A stretch of 64,000 nucleotides of DNA from positions 124,001-188,000 of the forward strand of contig CAVXSI010000020.1 in assembly GCA_963764365.1 (NCBI GenBank), in the 5' to 3' direction. Below the pieces are notes generated by a model. That model had not been told where the DNA came from. It ran no database searches and worked only from the letters and a program-made list of their open reading frames with translations. Shown here piece by piece: positions 44,405 through 53,600 of this stretch. Position 1 is the first letter of the stretch. Each line of letters starts with the position of its first letter. Position numbers and translations under genes: made by a program. The stretch is from VRUE01 sp963764365. GTDB lineage: Bacteria; Actinomycetota; Thermoleophilia; Solirubrobacterales; 70-9.

Positions 44405-44923
44405 ATGGGCCCCGTCAGCGCCGAAGTCGAAGTCGACGTTCCCCGCTGGCGGGTCTACGAGGCGATCGGCGACCTCGGCCGCCGCCCCTCCTTCACCGAC
44501 CACTTCCTCGACGGGTTTCACCTGACGCGGATCGAGTCCAGCGGGGTGGGCGCCGGCGCCCGCTTCCGGCTGCGGCAGCCGCCGCGGTCGGTCTGGATGG
44601 ACACCGCGATCGCCGAGCTGGAGCCGCCGCAGAGAATCGTCGAGCGCGGGCGCGGCGGCCGCGGCAACAGGATCCCGGTGACGACGGTCTGGGAGTTGCT
44701 GGAGGGCAGCGGCTCGCTGGTCCGGGTCCGGGTCAGCCACTGGACCGAGCCCTCGAACCCGCTCGACAGGGCGCTGGAGCGGCTCACCGGCGCCGCGGTG
44801 CGCACCGAGCGCGACTGGCGCGAGGCGCTGCGCAGGCTGCGCGACCAGCTCGAGTCCGAACGGCCGCCCGCCGATCTCGCCGGCGTCGCCGGAGGCAACC
44901 CCCACGCGACGGGCATCCCGTGA
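44405..44923 (+). CDS. SRPBCC (START/polyketide cyclase-like) protein
   Basis: 172 residues (MGPVSAEVEVDVPRWRVYEA). The helix-grip fold pattern is visible: a first strand and VYEAIGDLGRRPSFTDHF, a central TRIESSGVGAGARFRLRQPP, TTVWELLEGSGSLVRVRVSH and a long C-terminal helix (ERDWREALRRLRDQLES). The family binds lipids or aromatic ligands. The substrate is unknown. TAGACT at 44390-44395 lies 9 nt before the ATG. It is followed directly by a lipoprotein gene. Confidence 0.72.
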   Translation: MGPVSAEVEVDVPRWRVYEAIGDLGRRPSFTDHFLDGFHLTRIESSGVGAGARFRLRQPPRSVWMDTAIAELEPPQRIVERGRGGRGNRIPVTTVWELLEGSGSLVRVRVSHWTEPSNPLDRALERLTGAAVRTERDWREALRRLRDQLESERPPADLAGVAGGNPHATGIP

Positions 44924-44961
44924 GGCGGGCTGCCGGTCGCCTTTATAGACTCTCGCCGCCG

Positions 44962-45510
44962 ATGACTCGCCTCCGCAGAATCGCCCCGCCGCTGCTCGCG
45001 GCGCTCGCCTTCGCCGCCGTCGCGGTGGGGGTCTCCGCCTGCGGCTACTCGAGCGACTCCAAGAGCGTCGCCGAGGGCGAGTCGGTCTCGCTCGGCGAGC
45101 TGCGCTACACGGTGATCTTCTCGCGCTACCTCAACCCGAAGGACAACGAGGACTCCGCCTACCTGGTCGGGCAGCCGCAGGCGGCGCCCGGCGAAAGCTA
45201 CTTCGGCGTCTTCTTCGAAGTCCAGAACGAGAGCGAAGAACCGCAGACGCTGCCGAAGTCGGTCAAGATCACCGACGCCGGCAACCAGACCTTCCAGGCG
45301 CTGTCCAGCGAAAGCCTCTACGCGCTCCCGTTCGGCGGCGAAGTCGAATCCCAGGAACAGATCCCGGTGCTCGACTCGACCCCCCAGCAGGGCCCGATCG
45401 AGGGCTCTCTGGTCCTCTTCAAGCTCCCCGCCTCGGCCTCCGAGAACCGCCCTCTGACGCTCCACATCCCCGGCGCCGAAGGCCCGGCGGACGTCACGCT
45501 CGACCTGTAG
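44962..45510 (+). CDS. Secreted lipoprotein (DUF4352-like)
   Basis: 182 residues from ATG at 44962. A lipoprotein signal (APPLLAALAFAAVAVGVSAC) ends in the lipobox VSAC, with Cys the likely lipidated residue 23. The mature part resembles the immunoglobulin-like DUF4352 fold (YFGVFFEVQNESEEPQTLPK; GSLVLFKLPASASENRPLTL). A GTG at 44920 overlaps the previous stop and would lengthen the signal; TAGACT (44946-44951) 10 nt before the ATG favours the ATG. Anchored on the outer membrane face; function unknown. Confidence 0.7.
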   Translation: MTRLRRIAPPLLAALAFAAVAVGVSACGYSSDSKSVAEGESVSLGELRYTVIFSRYLNPKDNEDSAYLVGQPQAAPGESYFGVFFEVQNESEEPQTLPKSVKITDAGNQTFQALSSESLYALPFGGEVESQEQIPVLDSTPQQGPIEGSLVLFKLPASASENRPLTLHIPGAEGPADVTLDL

Positions 45511-45542
45511 ATGGAATCAACCATCTAGCCCGACCAGACGGT

Positions 45543-47276
45543 CTAGAGACCCGCCGAGAGGACTTCGGCGGCGATCGGGGCGGCTACTTCGCCGCCGGCC
45601 GCTTCGGCTTCGACCAGGAGGACGCCGACCGCCAGGCGGGCCTTTTCGGCAGGGGCGAAGGCGGCGAACCAGGCGTCCTTGATCTGTTCGGGGTTTTCTT
45701 CGCCTTCCTGACCGGGCTTCGGGCCCAGCTCGGCGGTGCCGGTCTTGCCGGCGACCTGGGCCTGGGGGATCGCGGCGGCGGTGCCGGTGCCGCCGGTGAC
45801 GACGCCGATCATCAGTTCGGCCAGTTCGCCGGCGATCTTCTTCGACATCACCCGCTCGGACTTCGGTTCGGGGCGCAGCTTGCGATTGAGGACCAGCGAG
45901 GTCGGCTCCCGGACGCCGTCGTTGCCGATCGTCTGCGCGACGGTCGCCATCTGCAACGGCGTCGCGAGCACTTCGCCCTGGCCGATCGCGCTGACGCCGA
46001 GGTCCAGTTCGTCGCCGATTTCGGTCGGGATGCTCGACTCGGGCGGTTCGACTTCTTCGACGATGCTCGGCGCGTAGATCGCCGGCGGCGAGTTGAAGCC
46101 GAACGCTTCCGCGGTGGCGACCAGGTCCTCGTTGCCGATCTTCGGGCCGAGTGGGGCGAAGTCGGCGTTGCAGGACTCGGCGAACGCTTCGCGGAAGCTG
46201 CCGCCGCAGATCTCGCCGTTGGCGTTGCTGATGAAGCGGCCGCCGACGTCGACTCCGTCGGTCAGTTCGAATTCGTCGTCGAGCGAGACGACGCCCTTCT
46301 GCAGGGCGGCGGTGGTGGTGATGGTCTTGAAGGTCGAGCCCGGCGGCTGCGGGGCCGAGAACGCCTGCCCGGCAAGGGCCCGGACATCGCCCGTACGGGC
46401 GTCGAGCACCGCGACCCCGCCCGCCCGCCCGCCCAGGCCTGAGACCGCGACCTGCTGCAGGGTGGGGTCGATCGTCGTCTTCACCGGGACGCCCGGCTGC
46501 GGCTTCGACTGGGCGAGGATTCGCACCTGGCCGCTCTTGTCGGCGACCGCGAGCAGCGAGCCGCCCGGCTTGCCGGCCAGTCGGGAGTTGAAGGCCTGCT
46601 CGATGCCGCTGACGCCGACCGGCGTTTCCGGCGGGAAGCCGTGGCGGGCCAGCGCCGCCTCCTCCTCTTCGCCCGCCGTGCCGACTTCGCCTGTGACGTC
46701 GATCGCGGCGCTGCCGAGCGGGTGTTCGCGGGCGTCGGCCGGGCCTTCGGCCAGCGGCGTGCCGTCGCGGGCGAGGATCGGCGCCCGCGGCGCCAAATCG
46801 ACGCGGTTCTCGAGGTGCTCGCCCGGTTCGAGGCCGGGGAAGACCAGGCTCGGGCCCCAATCGATGCCCCCGTCGGCGTACGGCAGGTCAACGTCGGCCC
46901 TGACGGTGCCGAAGGCGACGGTGCCGGCTTCGACCGGCACCGGCACCACCGAGTGGTCGTGCGCGGCGGTCGCGCTGCCCGCCGAGCCGACCGCGAGGCT
47001 CCGCAGGGTCGCCACCTCGGCCGCTTCGTGGTACTCGGCGACGAATTCCCGCTCGTCGATCGAGGCGCGTGAGGATTCGTTCAGCTCCCGGTACATCGCC
47101 GGGAAGTCGCGGCGCGCCCAGGCGTCGGCGAAGCGCTGGGCGGCGTCCCTTTCGGGGGAGCCTGGGGAGCCGGCGGAGGCGCCGAGCACGAAGGCGACGA
47201 TCGCGATGATCGACAGTGGCAGTGCGCGGGTCAGCAGACGGCGACGGCGCCGGACCTCGAGAGGCGTGGGTTTCAC
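45543..47276 (-). CDS. Penicillin-binding protein with NTF2-like (MecA-N type) domain
   Basis: 577 residues from GTG at 47276. A membrane anchor (ALPLSIIAIVAFVLGASAG) is followed by an NTF2-like domain (about 40-140, DAAQRFADAWARRDFPAMYR), a linker/dimerisation domain and a transpeptidase domain. Active-site motifs are intact: PPGSTFKT (Ser about 309), ESCNADF (SxN about 367) and AGKTGTAEL (about 508). It cross-links peptidoglycan outside the membrane. The NTF2-like domain is typical of class B PBPs of the MecA/PBPA group. TAAGTT lies 8 nt before the GTG. LIR-a copy 4 lies between it and the protease gene upstream. Confidence 0.92.
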   Translation of the reverse strand: MKPTPLEVRRRRRLLTRALPLSIIAIVAFVLGASAGSPGSPERDAAQRFADAWARRDFPAMYRELNESSRASIDEREFVAEYHEAAEVATLRSLAVGSAGSATAAHDHSVVPVPVEAGTVAFGTVRADVDLPYADGGIDWGPSLVFPGLEPGEHLENRVDLAPRAPILARDGTPLAEGPADAREHPLGSAAIDVTGEVGTAGEEEEAALARHGFPPETPVGVSGIEQAFNSRLAGKPGGSLLAVADKSGQVRILAQSKPQPGVPVKTTIDPTLQQVAVSGLGGRAGGVAVLDARTGDVRALAGQAFSAPQPPGSTFKTITTTAALQKGVVSLDDEFELTDGVDVGGRFISNANGEICGGSFREAFAESCNADFAPLGPKIGNEDLVATAEAFGFNSPPAIYAPSIVEEVEPPESSIPTEIGDELDLGVSAIGQGEVLATPLQMATVAQTIGNDGVREPTSLVLNRKLRPEPKSERVMSKKIAGELAELMIGVVTGGTGTAAAIPQAQVAGKTGTAELGPKPGQEGEENPEQIKDAWFAAFAPAEKARLAVGVLLVEAEAAGGEVAAPIAAEVLSAGL

Positions 47277-47295
47277 TGTTTGGAAACTTAGTGGG

Positions 47296-47410
47296 GGGAC
47301 AGGTCGGGTACTGCTCCCGGCTCAACTTTTTCGCGGGCAGCAGGGCGGCTCTCGGTCACGCACTCGGGCGAAAAAGTACAAGCCGCCGGGAGCGGTACCC
47401 GACCTGTCCC
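47296..47410. repeat. LIR-a long inverted repeat, copy 4 (upstream of the PBP gene)
   Basis: Outer arms GGGACAGGTCGGGTACTGCT and complement (47296-47320 / 47386-47410, one mismatch). The inner arms CTCAACTTTTT and AAAAAGTACAAGCCG are identical to copy 3, and the loop core GCAGGGCGGCTCTC-GGTCACGC is similar. Unlike copies 1-3 it lies between two genes on the same strand, ending 15 bp after the stop of one and starting 20 bp before the start of the next. Confidence 0.85.
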
Positions 47411-47425
47411 TTCAGCTTCGGTCGG

Positions 47426-48568
47426 CTACCCCGTACAGGGACCGGTGTCGACCGGAGCTGCTGTTTCCCGGAGGGCTGCTTTGACGACTTCGTTCGGGAC
47501 GGCGAAGCCGCCCGGGGGGCCGGAGGTGGTCGCGGCGAAGACGGTGCCCATCACTTCACCACGGGCGTTCACGAGGGGGCCACCGGAGTTGCCGCTGCGG
47601 ACGGTGCCGCGGAGGAAGGCGATCGGGCGGCGGATCGGGCCGTTCCCGTAGGAGTCGTCGCTGATCACCGGGTGGGTGTCGCCGATCCGCACCGGGGCGA
47701 TCGAGAAGGGGCCGTTTTCGGGGTAGCCGAGCAGGGCGCCGTTGGTGCCCCGCTGCGGGTCGGCGGCGATCGGCAGCGATCGCAGCCCGGCGTCGATCCG
47801 CAGCAGCGCCAGGTCGTTTTCGGTGTCGTAGTGGACCGGGGTCGCCGGCAGCGAGGCGCCGTCCTGGGTGCTGACCGTGGTGTCGCCCTCGCCGGCGACG
47901 ACGTGGGCGTTGGTGACGACGATTTCGGGGGCCGCCACCCAGCCCGACCCCTCGACACCGAGGCCGCAGGCGGTTCCCAGCACCCTGACCACCGAGCCGC
48001 CGGCACGGAGGACGTCGGGGTCGGAGCTGCTGGCCGCGTTGGGCGGGGCCACCGGGGTGGTCGGTCCGGCGATCGACGGTGCCGGGTCGACCCGGTTGAG
48101 CGCGTTGAGGACCGGGCCCGAGGGCGGCAGGACGTCGTTGAGGCCGCGCAGGATCACCGAGCGCTGCACGTCGACCCGCAGCTGCGCGGTCCCCGGAGCG
48201 TGCAGGGCGACGGCGCCGAACACCCAGGCCATGCCGAGTGAGACCGCGGCGATCAGCGCCGCGCCGGCGGCGCCGTCGGCGCGGCGCAGCGCCCGGCCGC
48301 GGATCAGGCGCGAGCGCAGTCCCAGCGCCACGCTCTCGAGCGTGACCGCGACCAACGCCCCCGCCAGCAGCGCCCCGAGCGCCGCGAACAGCGGCGCGTA
48401 CGGCGATTCCGAGCCCTGGTTGAGCAGCAGCGGGCCGAGCCGGCTGCCGGCGAGGGCGCCGCCGCCGAAGCCGGCCAGGGTGAGGACGCCGACGATCAGC
48501 CCCTGGCGGTAGCCCCAGAGGGCGAGGGCGATGGTGAAGGCGACGATCGACCAGTCGAGAACGGTCAT
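47426..48568 (-). CDS. MarP-like membrane serine protease (CvpA + trypsin-like domain)
   Basis: 380 residues from ATG at 48568 (MTVLDWSIVAFTIALALWGY); a longer frame to 48649 is not supported. Four CvpA-type membrane helices (about 1-125) precede a trypsin-like domain (about 185-375). The catalytic triad is visible as His in VTNAHVVAGE (about 219), Asp in TENDLALLRID (about 253) and Ser in VRSGNSGGPLVNARG (about 326). Two Cys (GTACGLG and GPCTG) could form the disulfide known in MarP. By homology it resists acid or oxidative stress by processing a cell-wall enzyme. Confidence 0.88.
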   Translation of the reverse strand: MTVLDWSIVAFTIALALWGYRQGLIVGVLTLAGFGGGALAGSRLGPLLLNQGSESPYAPLFAALGALLAGALVAVTLESVALGLRSRLIRGRALRRADGAAGAALIAAVSLGMAWVFGAVALHAPGTAQLRVDVQRSVILRGLNDVLPPSGPVLNALNRVDPAPSIAGPTTPVAPPNAASSSDPDVLRAGGSVVRVLGTACGLGVEGSGWVAAPEIVVTNAHVVAGEGDTTVSTQDGASLPATPVHYDTENDLALLRIDAGLRSLPIAADPQRGTNGALLGYPENGPFSIAPVRIGDTHPVISDDSYGNGPIRRPIAFLRGTVRSGNSGGPLVNARGEVMGTVFAATTSGPPGGFAVPNEVVKAALRETAAPVDTGPCTG

Positions 48569-48605
48569 GCGTGAATACAAGCAGGCCGCCCCGGTCTGCC
48601 CGTCG

Positions 48606-48620
48606 CTTACGTTCAGTAAG
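48606..48620. promoter_or_regulatory. Palindromic operator between MarP-like and HxlR genes
   Basis: CTTAC-GTTCA-GTAAG is a perfect 5-bp inverted repeat with a 5-bp spacer in the 73-bp divergent gap. HxlR-family proteins often bind such a site in their own promoter, so autoregulation, and possibly control of the protease gene, is plausible. Confidence 0.5.
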
Positions 48621-48641
48621 CTGGTTGGACCTGTGGAGGCG

Positions 48642-48971
48642 ATGTCCACGACAGAGCAGCCGCCAGGCGTCTGCCCTCACTTCCACGCCGCGATCGAGTT
48701 GATCGGAAAGCGGTGGACCGGGGCGATCGTCTGCGCCCTGACCGAGGGCCCGCTGCGCTTCGGCGAGCTCGCCAAGGCGGTGCCGGGCCTCTCCGACCGG
48801 TTGCTCTCGCGCCGGCTGCGCGAGCTCGAGGAGGAGGGGCTGGTCGAACGCGAGGTCGAACCGGCCTCGCCGGTCCGGGTCACGTACTCGTTGACCGAGG
48901 CCGGGGCCGGGTTGCGCCCGGCGATCGTCGAGCTGAAATCGTGGGCGCGCGAGTGGAAGCGCGCTGGATAG
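48642..48971 (+). CDS. HxlR-family winged-helix transcriptional regulator
   Basis: 109 residues from ATG at 48642 (MSTTEQPPGVCPHFHAAIEL), with GGAGG (48635-48639) upstream; an earlier ATG at 48531 is antisense to the protease gene. The HxlR signature is clear: LIGKRWTGAIVCALTEGPLR, FGELAKAVPGLSDRLLSRRL, RELEEEGLVEREVEP and VTYSLTEAGAGLRPAI. Cys11 sits at the usual redox/ligand-sensing position of the family. Confidence 0.88.
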   Translation: MSTTEQPPGVCPHFHAAIELIGKRWTGAIVCALTEGPLRFGELAKAVPGLSDRLLSRRLRELEEEGLVEREVEPASPVRVTYSLTEAGAGLRPAIVELKSWAREWKRAG

Positions 48972-48980
48972 CCTGGCTGC

Positions 48981-50294
48981 GTGGAGTTGCCTGGTCCATT
49001 TCCGGTGGGTCGCTATGCGAAGACTCTTCGTGACGAGCTGCGCAAGCGGGCGCGGGTTCAGCTGATCGGGGAGGTCACCGGCCTACGGCACACGCAGAAG
49101 CAGACCTATTTCGAGTTGCGCGACGCCGATGGAGCCGTGCCGTGCACGGTGTGGGCGAACGAGTTGGAGCGGATGAAGCTGGCGGATGGGGCGCTGCGGG
49201 ACGGCGCCGAGTTTGTCGCGGGGGGTGGGCCCGACTACTTCGCCGGCAGCTCGACTTCGTCTCCTGCCTTCTCGTTCCGGGTCACGCAGCTGCGGCTCGC
49301 CGGCGAGGGCGATCTGATCGCGCGGCTGGACGCGCTGCGCAGGCAGCTGCGCTCCGAGGGGCTGTTCGAGCTGCAGGGGCAGCTAACGCGGCCGTTGCTG
49401 CCGAAGACGATCGGCGTGGTCACGGCGGAGTCCGGCGCCGCGCGGCGCGACCTGCTCGCCGGGTTGCGGCGGCGCGGCTGGGGCGGCAGCGTCGTCTGGG
49501 CGTTCGCGCCGGTCCAGGACCGGCGCGCGGCGCCGGCGATCGCGAGCGCGATCCGCGACCTGGCGGCGCGGCCGGAGGTCGAGGCGATCGTCGTCACCAG
49601 GGGCGGTGGCAGCCTCGCCGACCTCTGGGCGTTCTGCGACGAGACCCTCTGCCGGACGGTGGCGATGCTGCGGGTGCCGGTGATCAGCGCGGTCGGCCAC
49701 GAGCGCGACTCGACCCTGATCGACGACGTCGCCGCGGTCGCCTGCTCGACTCCGACCCACGCCGCCGAGGCGGCGGTGCCGCTCGACTGCCTGGCGGCGC
49801 GCGGCGGCCTGGAGCGCTGCGCGGAGTCGCTGCGGCGGGCCGGCGAGGGGGCGGTCGGCTCCCGCGCCCGCCATCTCTCCGCCCTCGCTCGCGGCCCGGC
49901 GCGGGCGCTGCGGCGCGAGCGCACCGCGCTCAACCAGAAGACGAGGGAGATCCGGGCCGCGTCCGAGCGCGGCGTCGCCGCGCGGCTCGCCTTCCAGCGA
50001 CGGCTCGCGGTCGTCGTCCTCGAGCGCGCCGCGCGCCGCGCCGCCGGGCCGGAAGCGAGTGCCCGCCGCGAAGCCCTGCGGCGCGCCGAGGTCGCCTTTC
50101 GCGCCCATGAGCCCGAGCAGACGCTGCGGCGCGGCTACGCGCTGGCCGAGGACGCCGACGGCGACCCGGTCACCAGCGCCGCCGCCGCCGTCGCCGCCGG
50201 CAGCGTCAAACTTCGCTTCGCCGACGGCCGCGTCGGGGCTAGGATCGATCGTCCCGACCCAAACTCTCCCGCGGTGGACGCGGGAGAGAGTTAG
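48981..50294 (+). CDS. xseA: Exodeoxyribonuclease VII large subunit
   Basis: 437 residues from GTG at 48981, with TAGCCT (48969-48974) exactly 6 nt upstream. OB-fold DNA-binding domain (about 5-105: VQLIGEVTGLRHTQKQTYFE), then the catalytic core with LPKTIGVVTAESGAARRDLL, VVTRGGGSLADLWAFCDETL and ISAVGHERDSTLIDDVAAVA. A basic coiled-coil region follows (about 280-380), ending in LRRGYALAEDADGDPVTSAA. With XseB it degrades single-stranded DNA. The OB domain is slightly divergent but complete. Confidence 0.93.
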   Translation: MELPGPFPVGRYAKTLRDELRKRARVQLIGEVTGLRHTQKQTYFELRDADGAVPCTVWANELERMKLADGALRDGAEFVAGGGPDYFAGSSTSSPAFSFRVTQLRLAGEGDLIARLDALRRQLRSEGLFELQGQLTRPLLPKTIGVVTAESGAARRDLLAGLRRRGWGGSVVWAFAPVQDRRAAPAIASAIRDLAARPEVEAIVVTRGGGSLADLWAFCDETLCRTVAMLRVPVISAVGHERDSTLIDDVAAVACSTPTHAAEAAVPLDCLAARGGLERCAESLRRAGEGAVGSRARHLSALARGPARALRRERTALNQKTREIRAASERGVAARLAFQRRLAVVVLERAARRAAGPEASARREALRRAEVAFRAHEPEQTLRRGYALAEDADGDPVTSAAAAVAAGSVKLRFADGRVGARIDRPDPNSPAVDAGES

Positions 50295-50297
50295 CCG

Positions 50298-50564
50298 GTG
50301 ACCATGAGTGCGAACGAGCAAGAGCAGAGCACGCGGGCGGAGCCCGATTCATACGAGGCGGCGGTCGAGCGGGTGGAGCAGATCATCGACCGCCTCGACT
50401 CGGGCCAGTCGGGCCTGCGTGAGACGCTCGAGCTCTGCCGCGAGGGCCGCCAGCTGGTCACCTACTGCGCGGCCGAGCTCGACGCGGTCGGCGAAGGGCT
50501 GCAGGAGCTGCACCTCGACGAGTTGGCCGAGAAGCTAGAGCAGGCGCCGTCTGAGGGCGCCTGA
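50298..50564 (+). CDS. xseB: Exodeoxyribonuclease VII small subunit
   Basis: 88 residues from GTG at 50298 (GGAGAG about 9 nt upstream); ATG at 50304 is possible. The family pattern YEAAVERVEQIIDRLDSGQS, then LRETLELCREGRQLVTYCAA is clear. It forms the helical XseB rods that bind XseA. The last codons and TGA stop lie in the left arm of R100 copy 3. Confidence 0.9.
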   Translation: MTMSANEQEQSTRAEPDSYEAAVERVEQIIDRLDSGQSGLRETLELCREGRQLVTYCAAELDAVGEGLQELHLDELAEKLEQAPSEGA

Positions 50565-50650
50565 CCGGCGCATATCTGCGTCCGCGGTCGCTCGCGTGCA
50601 GAGCACGCCACGCTCCCCGCGTCTTGACCTGCTTGGTCAGGTGGCCTCGG
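50551..50650. repeat. R100 repeat, copy 3 (supplies stop codons to two convergent genes)
   Basis: Outer stem CTGAGGGCGCCTGACC (50551-50566) with GGTCAGGTGGCCTCGG (50635-50650). The core is nearly identical to copy 2 (CCGGCGCATATCTGCGTCC, CGGTCGCTCGCGTGCAGAGC, ACGCCACGCTCCCCGCGTC). TGACC in the left arm contains the xseB stop, and GGTCA in the right arm contains the stop of the convergent helicase gene. Confidence 0.85.
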
Positions 50651-53600
50651 GGCCCGAACAAAGTCGTCCCAGCGCCGGGCACTCCCGACAGAGGTCCCAG
50701 TCGCGCCGCTCGACGGGGGCGACTGGGAACTCGCCGGCGCCGATCCGGCCGATCGCGGCGGCCAGCTCCTCGCGGCCGCGCCCGATCGCCGCCGTGTCGA
50801 GCAGCTCGAGGACCGGTTCGTCGGGGCGCTCGAGGAAGACGTAGGCGACCTCGACCTCGCTGGCGCCGCGGGCCTCGGCAACCGCCAGCGCGTAGATCGA
50901 GCGCTGGGTCGCGTACCTGGCGGCCCGCTCGGCCGGCGGCGAGCCGCGCAGGCGGTCGGTCTTGTAGTCGACGACCAGCGGCGCCGCGCCCTCGCGCTCG
51001 GCGAGCAGGTCGATCGAGCCGCGCAGGGTCGCGCCGGCGACCCCGAGCAGGAGCGGCACCTCGGCGCGGACGAGCGTACCCGCGCAGGCGATCCGTTCGG
51101 CCAGCAGGTCTGAGCCGAGCCAGGCCCGGATCGGCCCCAGCAGCTCGTCCGCGATCCCATTCCCGGGGTCGAGCCCGGCCGTGGCCGCCTGCTCGGCGAC
51201 TAGGTCGGCGTCCGGCTCCCGCCACCCGTTCGCCTGGCTCCACTCGAGCAGCGAGTGGACGGCGGCGCCGCGGGCCGCGGCCTCGCTGCGGCCGTCTCCG
51301 GCTTCGCCATCGCCGATCCCGGGAGGCGCGTTCGCGGTTTGTCCCGCGTGGCGGGACAAACCGCGAACGCGCTCGCCGAGGTCGAGCACGCGCTCCATGT
51401 AGAAGCGGTAGCCGCACTCCTCGTAGGCGGCGATCGCGGTGTAGGAGAGAGGGCGGTTGGGCGCGGTCGGCGGGCGGCGCTCGAGCAGCGGCGCCGGAAC
51501 GGCGCTCGGCGCCCGCTCCGCGGCGGCCTCGCGTCGCATCGCGGTCAGCGCGGCCGCCCGCTCCGGAGACGGCAGGTTGACCCGCACGGCGATCCGCGCG
51601 GGCGCGAAGCTCGCCTCGAGCCCGTCCCGCGGCTGCGGCGCCGGCAGCTCGATCTCCGAGTCCCGCTCGCGGTCGACCTCGAAGCCGTCGACGATCCGCT
51701 CGATCGTCGGCGTCCCCGGGGCGCCGCGCCCCGGCTTCGGCATCGCCACGCCGCTGAGGATCAGTCGCTCGCGGGCCCGCGTCGCGGCGACGTGGAGGAG
51801 GCGCAGCTCCTCCGCCGCCTCGCGCTCCTGCAGCTCGGCGCAGAGCTCCTCGTGCGCGAAGAGCTTGATCGAGGCGGCGCCGAGGCGGCGCAGCTGCAGG
51901 CCCACCCGGGGACGCTCGGGCTCGCGGCCGAGGGTCAGCGCCGGCAGCCGCCCGGTGAGCAGCGGGCGCCCGAGGCCGGGAACCGCGACGACGCCGAACT
52001 CGAGTCCCTTGGCGCTGTGCACGGTCATGATCCGCACCCCGTCGTGGCCCTCGATCGCGCTTGCCGCTTCGGCCTCGGCGTCGGCTTCGGAGTGGGCGGA
52101 GAGGAAGTCGAGCAGGCCGCGCAGGTCGCGTCCCTCGCGGGTCTCGAACTCGCCCGCCAGGCGCATCAGCTTGCGTACGTTGGCGAATTGCGCTTCGCCC
52201 GCCGGCCGCATCAGGATCGCCAGGTCGTAGCCGGTCTCGCCGATCGCCGCGTCGATCAGCTCGGCCAGTGAGAGCCGGCCAACCCGGGCGCGCAGGCCGG
52301 CGATCGTCGCGGCGAACCTGCGCAGCAGGGCCAGCTCGGGCTCGGGGATCTGCCGCAGCCGCTCGGGGTCGTCCAGCTCGCCGTCGCCGAGGCCCGCGGC
52401 TCGCTCCAGGGCCGGCCAGGCGTGCCGGCGGCGGCCGGCGGCGGCGCGCAGCAGCCAGAGGGTGTCGGGAGTGGCGGCGCAGGCCGGCGAGGCGAGCGCC
52501 CCGAACAGCGCCTGGTCGTCGAGCGGGTTGGCGATCGTCGCCAGCAGGGCGCGAACGTCGGCGACCTGCTGCTGGGACCAGTAGCCGCGGCCGCCGATCG
52601 TGTACGGGCGCAGGCCGGCGCGGCCGAGCGAGTCCTCGTAGGCGTCGAGGTGGGTGAAGGCGCGCAGCAGGACGACCATCTCGCCGCGCTCGACGCCGCT
52701 CTCGTGCAGCCGGCGCAGCCGCTCGGCGACGAAGCGCGCCTCGGCGAGCCGGGCCGGCGGCGTGTCGGCGTCGGTGGCCGGCGCCAGGTCGATTCCGTCC
52801 GCGTCCCAGCCGTCGCGGGCGGTCAGCAGCAGCTCGACCGCAGGGCCGTCGCCGGGCGGCGCCGGCGCCTGCGGCGGCGCCCCCACACGCAGCGGGTGGA
52901 AGGAGTCGCCGAGCAGCTCGTCGCCGATCGCGTTGACGGCGGCGATCACCTCGGGGCGCGAGCGGAAGTTGCCGCTCAGCTCGATCGCAGCGGCGTCGCC
53001 GCTCGCCTCGACCGCCCGCCGCCGCTCGCGGAAGACGTCGAGGTCGGCGTGGCGGAAGCCGTAGATCGACTGCAGCTCGTCGCCGACGACCATCAGCGCG
53101 GTCCGCGGACCGCGCAGCGCCTCGATCAGCCGCAGCTGCAGCCGGTTGGTGTCCTGGAACTCGTCGACCAGCAGATGGCTGAAGCGCTCCCGGTAGGCAT
53201 CGCCGACCTCCTCGCGTTCGAGCAGGCGCGCCGCGCGCAGCTGCAGGTCCTCGAAGTCGAGCCCCTCGCGGCGCTCCCTGACCGCGTCGAAGCGGCGGTC
53301 GAACAGCGCCAGCAGCTCGGCGACGTGACGGTAGGCCTCGCCGCCCTCGCCCGCCTCGGCGGTGCGTGCCACGGCCGCGTCGATCGCCTCGCGGTAGGCG
53401 GTCATCGACTTCGCCCTGCTGCCGGTCTGCAGGGCGGTCAGCTCGTCGAGGCCGGGGGCGCCGGCGCTTCCGCCGAGCCGCTCGAGCGCCCGCTCGACCA
53501 GCTCGCGGTTGGAATCGGTCGGCTTCAGCTCCTCCAGCGTCTCCGCGGCGATCGCGGCGAGGCGGCGGACGGCGGCCTCGGGATCGGGCTCGGGCGGCGC

